Assembly: GCA_902766985.1 (NCBI GenBank)
Contig: CACXFP010000006.1
Span: 1-12,351 of the forward strand
Reading direction: 5' to 3'
Length of the DNA stretch: 12,351 nt
Source of the DNA: an uncultured Bacteroidia bacterium
GTDB taxonomy: Bacteria > Bacteroidota > Bacteroidia > Bacteroidales > UBA932
The notes beneath the pieces are model-generated. The model made no database searches and was not told where the DNA came from. It was given only the letters and a program-made list of their open reading frames with translations. This document shows positions 1-7,065 of the stretch, in pieces (the first letter of the stretch is position 1; each line of letters starts with the position of its first letter). A program made the translations under genes and the position numbers.

Positions 1-90
1 TCCACCCCTTACGCCTATTATTTCGAGCAGGCCGGAAACGGAATGTATGTGAGGATGGCAATCATTTCGTATTTGTTGGGATATAGATAA
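1..90 (+). CDS. C-terminal fragment of an unidentified protein, possibly an outer-membrane beta-barrel
   Basis: Frame 1 is open from the window edge to a TAA at 88-90 and gives 29 residues ending VRMAIISYLLGYR. The gene starts outside the window. The tail alternates polar and hydrophobic or aromatic residues (YAYYFEQ, GMYVRMAIISYLLGY), as the last strand of an outer-membrane beta-barrel would, but 29 residues are too few to name a family. The probable serC promoter overlaps its last codons, so it is likely a separate transcription unit from serC. It could equally be any protein with a beta-rich C-terminus. Confidence 0.5.
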   Translation, partial: STPYAYYFEQAGNGMYVRMAIISYLLGYR

Positions 91-107
91 AATATTTCCT
101 ATCTTTG
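75..107 (+). promoter_or_regulatory. Probable Bacteroidetes-type promoter for serC-serA-DUF1015
   Basis: TATCTTTG at 100-107 matches the Bacteroidetes -7 consensus TAnnTTTG exactly. GTTG at 75-78 lies 21 bp upstream, a suitable -33 element (consensus TTTG). Transcription would start near 113-115 and leave a leader of about 50 nt that is very AT-rich, as is usual for this phylum, with no Shine-Dalgarno sequence. The promoter overlaps the stop codon of the preceding gene. The -7 match is strong and the -33 match partial. Confidence 0.6.
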
Positions 108-163
108 GAGCGTTTTAATTTCAAATTAAAGTTTAAAACTAAAAATAGATAAAAATTCATAAT

Positions 164-1237
164 ATGGGTAAAGTTCATGTTTTCAATGCGGGTCCCTGCC
201 TTCTCCCGCAGGTGGTGTATGACAGAGCCATTGAAGCCATCAAGGATTTCAAAGGCACAGGTGTTTCCCTCCTTTCCATTTCCCACAGGACCAAGGAGTG
301 GGAGGCGACGATGGATGAGACACGCGCCCTGTGGAAAGAACTCCTGAACATTCCTGACGGTTACGAGACCGTTTTCCTTGGCGGCGGAGCCAGCATGCAG
401 TTCCTTTACGTGGCCATGAACTACCTTGAGAAGAAGGCCGCCTACCTTGAGACCGGCGTCTGGGCGAAAAAGGCCCTGAAAGAGGCTGCCGGCCTTGGAA
501 ACGCTTATGCCATAGCTTCTTCAGCTGACAGGAATTATTGCTATATCCCCAAGGGATTCGACATCCCCTCCGACCTTGACTACCTGCATATCACCACCAA
601 CAATACGATTTACGGTACGGAAATCAGGCATGACATGGACTGCCCCGTCCCCCTCATCGCCGACATGTCCTCCGACATCCTCAGCCGTCCGGTGGACGTC
701 AGCAAGTATGAGATGATCTACGGCGGCGCGCAGAAGAACGCCGGTCCTGCGGGCGTGGTTTTCGCCATCATCCGCAAGGACGGTCTCGGAAAGGTGTCCC
801 GCTACCTTCCCACTATGCTCGACTACCGCACCCACATCGACAAGGGCAGCATGTTCAACACCCCTCCCGTATTCAGTATCTACGTGATGAACGAGACCCT
901 CAAGTGGGTCAAGGCCATGGGCGGAGTCGATGCCATGCACAAGATCGACGTGAAGAAGGCCGATACGCTCTACGGCGAGATCGACCGCAATTCCCTCTTC
1001 CGCGGCACTGCCGACAAGGAAGACCGATCCATCATGAACGTATGCTTCGTAATGGCTGAAGGCCGTGAAAACCTCGCCGACGAATTCCTCTCCTTCTCCA
1101 AGGAAAGGGGCATCGTCGGAATCAAGGGACACAGGAGCGTCGGCGGTTTCCGCGCTTCCCTTTACAATGCTTGCAGCCAGGAGGACGTCGACGCCCTCGT
1201 GAAGGCCATGCAGGATTTCGAGACCCTCAAAAAATAA
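164..1237 (+). CDS. serC: Phosphoserine aminotransferase
   Basis: This PLP-dependent enzyme converts 3-phosphohydroxypyruvate plus glutamate to O-phosphoserine plus 2-oxoglutarate, the second step of serine synthesis; the family also acts in pyridoxal phosphate synthesis. The 357 residues match the usual length (about 355-362). Visible family signatures are the N-terminal FNAGPCLLP (7-15), SISHRTKEW (38-46), the phosphate-binding loop GGGASMQF (73-80), [10 protein letters not shown] (144-153), the aspartate in IADMSSD (165-171) and the Schiff-base lysine K191 in [12 protein letters not shown]. The ATG at 164 follows an AT-rich leader and gives the expected N-terminus. It is the first gene of a serC-serA-DUF1015 cluster, with serA starting 5 bp after its stop. 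No sign of damage. Confidence 0.97.
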   Translation: MGKVHVFNAGPCLLPQVVYDRAIEAIKDFKGTGVSLLSISHRTKEWEATMDETRALWKELLNIPDGYETVFLGGGASMQFLYVAMNYLEKKAAYLETGVWAKKALKEAAGLGNAYAIASSADRNYCYIPKGFDIPSDLDYLHITTNNTIYGTEIRHDMDCPVPLIADMSSDILSRPVDVSKYEMIYGGAQKNAGPAGVVFAIIRKDGLGKVSRYLPTMLDYRTHIDKGSMFNTPPVFSIYVMNETLKWVKAMGGVDAMHKIDVKKADTLYGEIDRNSLFRGTADKEDRSIMNVCFVMAEGRENLADEFLSFSKERGIVGIKGHRSVGGFRASLYNACSQEDVDALVKAMQDFETLKK

Positions 1238-1242
1238 ATGAC

Positions 1243-2163
1243 ATGAAGATTCTCGTAGCGACACAGAAACCTTTCGCCGCGGTTGCGGTTGAAGGCATAA
1301 AGAAGATTCTCACCGAGGCCGGTCACAGCGTGGACACCCTTGAGAAATATGCCGCGCAGGCCGATTTCGTCAATGCCGTAGCTCCATACGACGCCCTCAT
1401 CATACGTAGCGACAAGGTTACCGACGAGGTGATGGCTGCCGCTCCGAACCTCAAGATCGTGGTCCGTGCCGGGGCCGGAGTGGACAATGTAGACCTCGCT
1501 GCGGCCAAGGCCCGCGGAATCGTTGTCATGAACACCCCGGGGCAGAATGCCAACGCCGTCGCCGAGCTCTGCATCGCCATGATGATATATATGTCCCGCG
1601 GGCAGTTCACTCCGGGAACCGGTTCCGAGATAATGGGCAAGAAACTCGGGGTGCAGGCCTTCGGCAACGTAGGCCGGCTGGTCGGAAAGAAGGCCGAAGC
1701 CCTCGGGATGCAGGTGATGGCCGTCGATCCGTTCATCCCTGCGGAGAAGATTGCGGAAATGGGCGCCGAACCGGCCGCAGACGTGAAACATCTCTATGAG
1801 AGCTGTGACTTCGTGTCAGTCCATATCCCCGCGACTCCCGAGACGATAAAGAGCATAGGTTACGATCTCATTACCAGCATGCCCAAGGGTGCGTGCCTCG
1901 TGAACGCGGCCCGCAAGGAAGTGATTGACGAGGAAGGGCTCGAAAAGGCTCTCGAGGAGCGTCAGGACCTCAAGTATATCACCGACCTGATGCCTGACAA
2001 CTACGAGGCCCTCAAGGAGAAATTCGGTTCGAGGGTCTTCGCCACTCCCAAGAAGATGGGAGCCCAGACTTCCGAGGCCAACATCAATGCCGGACTTGCC
2101 GCCGCCCGTCAGATTGCCGACTTCTTTGCCACGGGCAACACCAGGTTCCAGGTGAACAGATAG
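1243..2163 (+). CDS. serA: D-3-phosphoglycerate dehydrogenase, short form without ACT domain
   Basis: It oxidises 3-phosphoglycerate to 3-phosphohydroxypyruvate with NAD, the committed step of serine synthesis. The 306 residues hold only the substrate-binding and nucleotide-binding domains; no C-terminal ACT domain is present, so classical allosteric serine inhibition is not expected. Visible motifs are VRAGAGVDNVD (74-84), a Rossmann loop read as AFGNVG (139-144) with Ala for the first Gly of GxGxxG, D162 at the end of the next strand (likely NAD ribose binding), and R224 in NAARKEVIDE. The usual catalytic His of the TPH motif is replaced by Lys (PKKMGAQT, 269-276). The segment before the Rossmann loop is about 20 residues shorter than in E. 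coli SerA. I recall this variant as normal for Bacteroidetes. I chose the ATG at 1243 because the upstream in-frame ATG at 1171 would run 67 bp into serC and add residues foreign to the family. Confidence 0.94.
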   Translation: MKILVATQKPFAAVAVEGIKKILTEAGHSVDTLEKYAAQADFVNAVAPYDALIIRSDKVTDEVMAAAPNLKIVVRAGAGVDNVDLAAAKARGIVVMNTPGQNANAVAELCIAMMIYMSRGQFTPGTGSEIMGKKLGVQAFGNVGRLVGKKAEALGMQVMAVDPFIPAEKIAEMGAEPAADVKHLYESCDFVSVHIPATPETIKSIGYDLITSMPKGACLVNAARKEVIDEEGLEKALEERQDLKYITDLMPDNYEALKEKFGSRVFATPKKMGAQTSEANINAGLAAARQIADFFATGNTRFQVNR

Positions 2164-2188
2164 ATCCTACGTTTCGCTCAGAATGACA
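2163..2188 (-). repeat. Inverted partial copy of the GTCATTCTGAGCGA-type dispersed repeat
   Basis: Read on the minus strand, this stretch begins TGTCATTCTGAGCGA, which is identical over 15 bases to part of the 59-bp unit at 11908-11966. It continues into a degenerate form of that unit's next bases (AACGTAGGATC against CAGCGAAGAATC). It touches the serA stop codon and fills nearly the whole 30-bp spacer before the DUF1015 gene. The match is short but specific. No function is assigned. Confidence 0.6.
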
Positions 2189-2193
2189 TTCCT

Positions 2194-3456
2194 ATGGTAC
2201 GTGTAAAACCGTTCGCCGCGATAAGGCCCCCGAAAGAGATTGTTACCGAAGTGGCTGCACCTCCCTACGATGTCCTGAATTCGGAGGAGGCTCTGGAAAT
2301 GGCAGGGGAAAAGTCCCTGCTCCATATCACAAAACCTGAAATCGACTTCAATCCCATCCTTCCGGACCATGACCAGAGGGTCTATGACAAGGCGGTCGAG
2401 AATTTCAAGCAGTGGAAGGCCAGGGGATGGCTGGTGCAGGACCCCAAGCCCTGCTACTATGTATATGCCCAGACGATGGGAGAGAGGACCCAGTACGGTC
2501 TCGTGCTCTGCGCCCACACCGACGACTACGCAGAAGGCAGGATCAAGAAGCACGAACTTACCCGCAAGGACAAGGAAGATGACCGCATGATACATGTCCG
2601 CATACAGAACGCCAACATCGAACCCGTCTTCTTCGCCTACAGGGACAACGAGGAACTGAATGCCATCGTGGCCGCCGCTTCCGCCGGGGTCCCGGAATAT
2701 GACTTTGTTGATGAAAACGGCTTCGGGCACAGGTTCTGGGTGATTTCAGACCAGGACACCATCGACAGGATCACAAAGCTTTTCACCACCCAGGTCGATG
2801 CCTTCTATGTGGCTGATGGCCATCATCGTACGGCAGCTGCGGCCAGGGTAGGGGCTGAGAAGAGGGCGGAGAATCCCGCCCATACCGGACAGGAAGAGTA
2901 TAACTATTTCATGACGGTATGCTTCCCCGAGAGCCAGCTCAAGATCCTTGACTACAACCGCGTGGTCAAAGACCTGAACGGGCTTGATGAAGAAGGATTC
3001 CTCAATGCGCTGGAAGCCGATTTCGAAGTTGCGCTCGTCTCCAAGCCACGTTGCGGACGCCCTGCGAAGCCAGTCGCCCCGACAGGCCTCCACAACTTCT
3101 CGATGTATCTGGGAGGCAAATGGTACTCCCTTACTGCCAGGCCCGGACGTTATGACGACACCGATCCCATCGGCGTGCTCGACGTGACGATCCTTTCCAA
3201 CCTTGTCCTCGACCGTATCCTTGGCATCAAGGACCTCAGGACGGACAAGAGGATCGATTTCGTAGGCGGCATCCGCGGCCTTGGGGAACTCTCACGCAGG
3301 GTGGATTGCGGAGAGATGAAGGTGGCGTTCGCCCTTTATCCGGTCTCGATGGAGCAGCTTATAGACATCGCCGACAGCGGCAACATCATGCCTCCCAAGA
3401 CAACCTGGTTCGAACCCAAGCTCCGCTCAGGCCTTGCCATCCATTCTCTGGCGTAG
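2194..3456 (+). CDS. DUF1015 family protein, candidate serine/phosphoserine enzyme
   Basis: At 420 residues this is a full-length DUF1015 protein. Family landmarks are the N-terminal KPFAAIRPP (5-13) and VAAPPYDVLNSEEA (20-33), KHELTRKDKEDD (119-130), AFYVADGHHRTAAA (203-216) and the conserved C-terminal PPKTTWFEPKLRSGL (400-414). The DGHHR motif (208-212) also occurs in the ParB-like fold of archaeal ADP-dependent serine kinase SerK. I recall, but cannot verify here, a report of a pyrophosphate-dependent serine kinase from Thermotoga in this family. Its position directly after serC-serA, an arrangement I recall from other Bacteroidetes, suggests a role in serine or phosphoserine metabolism; that function is inference. 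It has no signal peptide or membrane segment, so it is probably cytoplasmic. The start at 2194 gives the expected family N-terminus, 30 bp after serA. Confidence 0.88.
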   Translation: MVRVKPFAAIRPPKEIVTEVAAPPYDVLNSEEALEMAGEKSLLHITKPEIDFNPILPDHDQRVYDKAVENFKQWKARGWLVQDPKPCYYVYAQTMGERTQYGLVLCAHTDDYAEGRIKKHELTRKDKEDDRMIHVRIQNANIEPVFFAYRDNEELNAIVAAASAGVPEYDFVDENGFGHRFWVISDQDTIDRITKLFTTQVDAFYVADGHHRTAAAARVGAEKRAENPAHTGQEEYNYFMTVCFPESQLKILDYNRVVKDLNGLDEEGFLNALEADFEVALVSKPRCGRPAKPVAPTGLHNFSMYLGGKWYSLTARPGRYDDTDPIGVLDVTILSNLVLDRILGIKDLRTDKRIDFVGGIRGLGELSRRVDCGEMKVAFALYPVSMEQLIDIADSGNIMPPKTTWFEPKLRSGLAIHSLA

Positions 3457-3462
3457 TCACCG

Positions 3463-4353
3463 TCAGATAGTCACCTGTTTCAGGCGGCGGCCTTCGTAGT
3501 GGGCAAGCCAGCGGAAGCCGAACATTTTGACGTACTGGGCGAAGTACATGAACTTGTCGCCTACGCGGGTGGGGTCGTGGGCATCCGAGCCCAGCGAGAT
3601 GATCTCACCTCCCAGCTCACGGTAACGCATCAGGATGTCGCGGTCGAGCTCGGGAGTGCGGAGGCCATATTTCTGGTAGGTTTTTGTGTTGATTTCCAGG
3701 CCTTTCCCTTCAGATACCAGGAATTTGAGGATTTCATCCAGCTCTCCCGGGAAGTCCTTGTAGAAAATGCTCTGCTTGGGATATGGGGCATAGCGGGCGA
3801 TGTAGTCGAAATGGCCCAGGATGTCGAAATCCTTGCCCAGCCATCGGATCTCTGAATATATCGTGTCCAGATATCGGCCATAGGCCTCTTTCCAGTTCTT
3901 GCCATTGTAGTATTCTCCCCAGTAGGGATCTGTGTCCTCGAGATAGTGCACGGAGGCGATGACCTGGTCGAACTCATTTTCCGACAGGAACTTCCTGACC
4001 TGCTCTCGGGAGTCCCTGTACATTCCGACCTCGACTCCCTTGAACACCCTGAATTTCTTGACCTGAGGCCAGGTGGTGCGGGTGACGCCTTCCAGCAGGC
4101 CCCCCTTCTCTACCTTTCCGGAGGCGACGATGGCGTTGATCCTGTCGATTTCCGCCTGCTGGGCCGGAACGTCGAATTCTTCCTTGCCGGTTTCCCCGTG
4201 GGCGGCTTTTCCGGAAGGAACGAAAATGTCGTTATGGTCGGTGATACAGATTCCTCCGAGTCCTTTCACTATGGCTTCCCGGGCGTTTCTTTCCACGGAA
4301 GTCCTTGATCCGTCGAAAGAAAACTGGCTGTGTACGTGGGTATCGAAAAACAT
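3463..4353 (-). CDS. PHP-domain phosphohydrolase, histidinol-phosphatase (HisJ)-like
   Basis: The 296-residue protein is a complete PHP-superfamily metal-dependent phosphoesterase. Likely metal ligands are H6 and H8 (THVHSQFSFDG), D39 and H40 (CITDHND), E108 (KGVEVGMY), H136 (IASVHY), H181 (DILGHFDY) and D257 with H259 (SLGSDAHDP). This ligand order and the length fit the HisJ-type histidinol-phosphatase branch (histidinol phosphate to histidinol plus phosphate). However, no other his gene is nearby, and PHP enzymes vary in substrate, so the exact reaction is unproven. It is convergent with the DUF1015 gene, with 6 bp between the stops and no obvious terminator. The ATG at 4353 places the first HxH at residues 6-8, as is normal for PHP proteins. 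Confidence 0.85.
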   Translation of the reverse strand: MFFDTHVHSQFSFDGSRTSVERNAREAIVKGLGGICITDHNDIFVPSGKAAHGETGKEEFDVPAQQAEIDRINAIVASGKVEKGGLLEGVTRTTWPQVKKFRVFKGVEVGMYRDSREQVRKFLSENEFDQVIASVHYLEDTDPYWGEYYNGKNWKEAYGRYLDTIYSEIRWLGKDFDILGHFDYIARYAPYPKQSIFYKDFPGELDEILKFLVSEGKGLEINTKTYQKYGLRTPELDRDILMRYRELGGEIISLGSDAHDPTRVGDKFMYFAQYVKMFGFRWLAHYEGRRLKQVTI

Positions 4354-4407
4354 GCTGCGAAATTAGTGAAAAATTAATAATTTTGCATCTATATATTCTC
4401 TTGGATA
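4354..4407. promoter_or_regulatory. AT-rich divergent promoter region
   Basis: This 54-bp spacer separates two divergent genes and is much more AT-rich than its surroundings. Rightward, TAATTTTG at 4378-4385 fits the Bacteroidetes -7 consensus TAnnTTTG and would start transcription near 4391-4393, giving a leader of about 15 nt for the DUF308-dnaG-metG-murB-murA run; I see no good -33 box. Leftward, TAATTTCG (minus strand of 4358-4365) is one base off the consensus and sits very close to the start codon, so the minus-strand promoter is uncertain. Confidence 0.45.
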
Positions 4408-5049
4408 ATGATTACTTTCGGATACAAAAGCAAACTGAGCAGCATCCTGAGGGCCTGCGCCGCCATCGGCATAGGACTCGTAATGATACTTGCCACCGAC
4501 GCTACGGTAACCGTGGTCAAGATAGTCGCAGCATTCCTGATGGTCGTGGGAATCGTTTCCCTGGTCGTCGGATTTGTCGACCGGAAGACGGGTTCCCTTC
4601 CCTTGCTCGGCACGAATGCCGTCGTCGACCTGGTGCTGGGCGTCCTGCTTTTCCTCTATCCCACGCAGGTGGCTGGATTCATCGTTTATGCCATAGGAGC
4701 CGTCCTTATCATTTTCGGCATTCTCCAGCTCATAGTGCTCATAGGAGCACTCTCCCTCATTGGCGGAGGTTTCCTTACCCTTGTCCTCAGCATATGTGCG
4801 ATTGTCGGGGGTATCATATTGGTATTCAATCCTTTTACTATGAAGGTAATGAGCATACTTGCGGGAGCTGCGCTCATCGTCTATGGCGTGCAGGAACTGA
4901 TGTCCGCATGGAAGGTGCGCAAGGCTGTCAAGGTGCAGGAAACCAGGAGGCTCGAAACCTCCGGAACGATTGACGCAAAGGATGTCGACTTCGTAAAGGA
5001 GGATGAAGGACAGCCGGAGGGAGAACTGTCGGATGAAGACGATTGGTAG
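4408..5049 (+). CDS. DUF308 (HdeD-like) integral membrane protein
   Basis: The 213-residue protein has about six hydrophobic segments (near residues 13-30, 36-56, 69-84, 88-110, 119-140 and 144-163), arranged as repeated helix pairs as in the DUF308/HdeD family. A charged, mostly acidic C-terminal tail (about 165-213, ending GELSDEDDW) is probably cytoplasmic. HdeD in E. coli is linked to acid resistance, but most DUF308 proteins have no known role and none is inferred here. It is the first gene of the rightward run and ends 6 bp before dnaG. The start at 4408 lies just after the AT-rich spacer and leaves only a short cytoplasmic N-terminus before the first helix. Confidence 0.82.
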   Translation: MITFGYKSKLSSILRACAAIGIGLVMILATDATVTVVKIVAAFLMVVGIVSLVVGFVDRKTGSLPLLGTNAVVDLVLGVLLFLYPTQVAGFIVYAIGAVLIIFGILQLIVLIGALSLIGGGFLTLVLSICAIVGGIILVFNPFTMKVMSILAGAALIVYGVQELMSAWKVRKAVKVQETRRLETSGTIDAKDVDFVKEDEGQPEGELSDEDDW

Positions 5050-5055
5050 GATAAG

Positions 5056-7065
5056 ATGATACCCCAGGAAACAGTCAACAGGATTCTTGATACCGCAAGG
5101 ATCGAGGAGGTAATAGGAGATTTCGTGACGCTCAAGCGCCGCGGGGCCGACTATGTGGCCTGTTGTCCGTTCCACAACGAAAAGACCCCTTCTTTCCACG
5201 TTCATCCGGCCAAGGGGTTCTATTACTGTTTCGGCTGTCACAAGGGAGGCTCTGCAGTGGGTTTCGTGATGGATTTCGAGCATCTCTCCTATGTCGAGGC
5301 CCTGAAATACCTTGCGAGGAAATACAATATCGAAGTCGTGGAAAAGGAAGAGAGCGCCGAGGACATCGCTGCCAGGCAGAGAAATGAAAGCCTTTTACTG
5401 GTCACTGACTTCGCCCAGCAGCATTTCGTCAGATCCCTCCAGGAACCGGAAGGGAGGTCGATAGGACTCCAGTATTTCCATTCCCGTGGACTTGAGGATT
5501 CCACCATTGTGAAATACGGGCTCGGATGGGCTCCCCAGAACCGGAGATCCCTGTATGATGAAGCCCTGAAGACCGGATACAAAGAGGAATATCTCCTGGA
5601 GACCGGCCTTTGCAGGAAATATGAAGACGGATCGGTGCGCGACAGCTTCTACGACCGCGTCACCTTCCCCATCCATTCGGTTTCAGGACGGGTCATAGGA
5701 TTCGGGGCCAGGACCCTGAAGACCGATCCGAAAATAGCCAAGTACAAGAATTCCAGCGATTCTCCGATTTATCACAAGGAGCAGTCCCTTTACGGTATCT
5801 GGTTCGCAAAAAGCGAGATAGCCAAGAAGGACAGGTGCTACCTTGTGGAGGGATACCTGGATGTGCTGAGCATGCATCAGCTCGGTATCGAGAACGTCGT
5901 GGCCTCCAGCGGCACTGCTTTGACGGAGAACCAGATACGTATCATAAAGAGGTTTACCGACAACGTCACCATCATGTACGACGGGGATTCTGCGGGAATC
6001 CATGCCGCCCTCAGGGGAATAGACATGTTCCTTCGTCAAGGGATGAACGTACGGGTCGTGCTTCTGCCTGACGGCGACGATCCGGATTCCTTCGCACGCA
6101 AGCACACCCTCGAGGAAGTGAGGGACTTCCTTTCCGGGAACGAACAGGATTTCGTTACCTTCAAGTCGGAACTCCTGATGAAGGGAACGGAAAGGGACCC
6201 CCTGAAGAGGGCTTCCGTCATCAACGAGATAGCCGACACCATCGCCGACATTCCAGATGCCGTGAAGCGTTCCGTTTTCGTGGATGATTGCAGCCGCAGG
6301 TTCAACATTGATTCCCAGATACTTTTCGAGCGTATCAGGAAGACCATGGAGAGGGCGCAGGAAGAAAGGCGTAAGGCCAAGGAGAGGGAAATGGCAAGAA
6401 ATGAAGGGACGCCGGAAGCCGGCGACGCCGAACCTGCCGGCGAAAATGTCCCCGTCCGGCAGGCCGGAACGGTGGATGCCTCCGTCACCACGATGGAGCA
6501 GCTGGAGGAAAACCGCACGGTGGGAAAGGCGGAGAGGGACCTTCTCAATTTCATCCTCACCAACGGCACATCTCCCATGAATTTCGAGAGTGATTCGGAA
6601 TTCTACCAGGGAGAAGACCCGGAGGCCCGGCAGACGGTGTTTGATTTCATCAGCGCCTCGATGGACGGATCATCCTTCAGCAATTCAATCTATAGGAAGG
6701 TTTACGAGGAATACAGTGAAAAATACTATGATGGGGATGCCCAGGAGAGCATAGTCAAGTCACTGATGGACAGCCCTGACCGGACTACCGCCTACGTGAC
6801 GTCCCAGCTCTGCACTCCCCGCTATGAGCTCAGCGTGAAGAATTTTACGGATTCCCTGATGTCCAATGAGTCCTGGCTTGTGAAGTATGTCCCCAGGGCT
6901 ATCCTGGTGTATCAGGAGAAGAGGCTTGAAGACAAGATAATAGGTTTGAACGGCGAACTCAAGACCGCTTCGGTCGAGGGGCAGACCGCGATAATGAAGA
7001 GAATAATGACGCTCCAGAGGGCCAAGAAGGCCGTCAAAGTAAAACTTGGAAGAGAAAAGGAATGA
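5056..7065 (+). CDS. dnaG: DNA primase
   Basis: DnaG makes RNA primers for DNA replication with the replicative helicase DnaB. The 669 residues show the family order. The N-terminal CHC2 zinc-binding domain has C37, H40, C58 and C61 ([12 protein letters not shown], then [10 protein letters not shown]). The RNA-polymerase-like part includes [19 protein letters not shown] (201-219) and [13 protein letters not shown] (229-241). The TOPRIM metal centre shows E265 (VEGYLD) and D309/D311 (YDGDSAG). After a charged linker (about 430-490) comes a poorly conserved, mostly helical C-terminal region, likely the helicase-interaction domain. The linker carries GC-rich palindromes at 6411-6463, listed separately. 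The start at 5056 gives the typical [11 protein letters not shown]-terminus. metG overlaps its stop codon. Confidence 0.97.
   Translation: MIPQETVNRILDTARIEEVIGDFVTLKRRGADYVACCPFHNEKTPSFHVHPAKGFYYCFGCHKGGSAVGFVMDFEHLSYVEALKYLARKYNIEVVEKEESAEDIAARQRNESLLLVTDFAQQHFVRSLQEPEGRSIGLQYFHSRGLEDSTIVKYGLGWAPQNRRSLYDEALKTGYKEEYLLETGLCRKYEDGSVRDSFYDRVTFPIHSVSGRVIGFGARTLKTDPKIAKYKNSSDSPIYHKEQSLYGIWFAKSEIAKKDRCYLVEGYLDVLSMHQLGIENVVASSGTALTENQIRIIKRFTDNVTIMYDGDSAGIHAALRGIDMFLRQGMNVRVVLLPDGDDPDSFARKHTLEEVRDFLSGNEQDFVTFKSELLMKGTERDPLKRASVINEIADTIADIPDAVKRSVFVDDCSRRFNIDSQILFERIRKTMERAQEERRKAKEREMARNEGTPEAGDAEPAGENVPVRQAGTVDASVTTMEQLEENRTVGKAERDLLNFILTNGTSPMNFESDSEFYQGEDPEARQTVFDFISASMDGSSFSNSIYRKVYEEYSEKYYDGDAQESIVKSLMDSPDRTTAYVTSQLCTPRYELSVKNFTDSLMSNESWLVKYVPRAILVYQEKRLEDKIIGLNGELKTASVEGQTAIMKRIMTLQRAKKAVKVKLGREKE
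6411..6463 (+). repeat. GC-rich palindromes in the dnaG linker, possible decayed repeat copy
   Basis: Two perfect inverted repeats sit side by side. GCCGG (6411-6415) pairs with CCGGC (6419-6423) across 3 bases, and CCTGCCGG (6433-6440) pairs with CCGGCAGG (6456-6463) across 15 bases. The stretch CCTGCCGGCGAAAATGTCC resembles the core element's CCTCCGGGCGAAAATTCC and is read in the same frame (PAGEN against PPGEN). The similarity covers under 20 bases, so chance in GC-rich linker sequence is possible. Confidence 0.35.

Noticed and set aside
1171..1242. Upstream in-frame start for serA at 1171
   Set aside because: It would overlap serC by 67 bp and add an Arg-rich leader unlike any SerA; the ATG at 1243 gives the family N-terminus.
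3451..3470. Bidirectional terminator between the convergent DUF1015 and PHP genes
   Set aside because: The gap is 6 bp and I see neither a stable GC stem nor a T-run on either strand.
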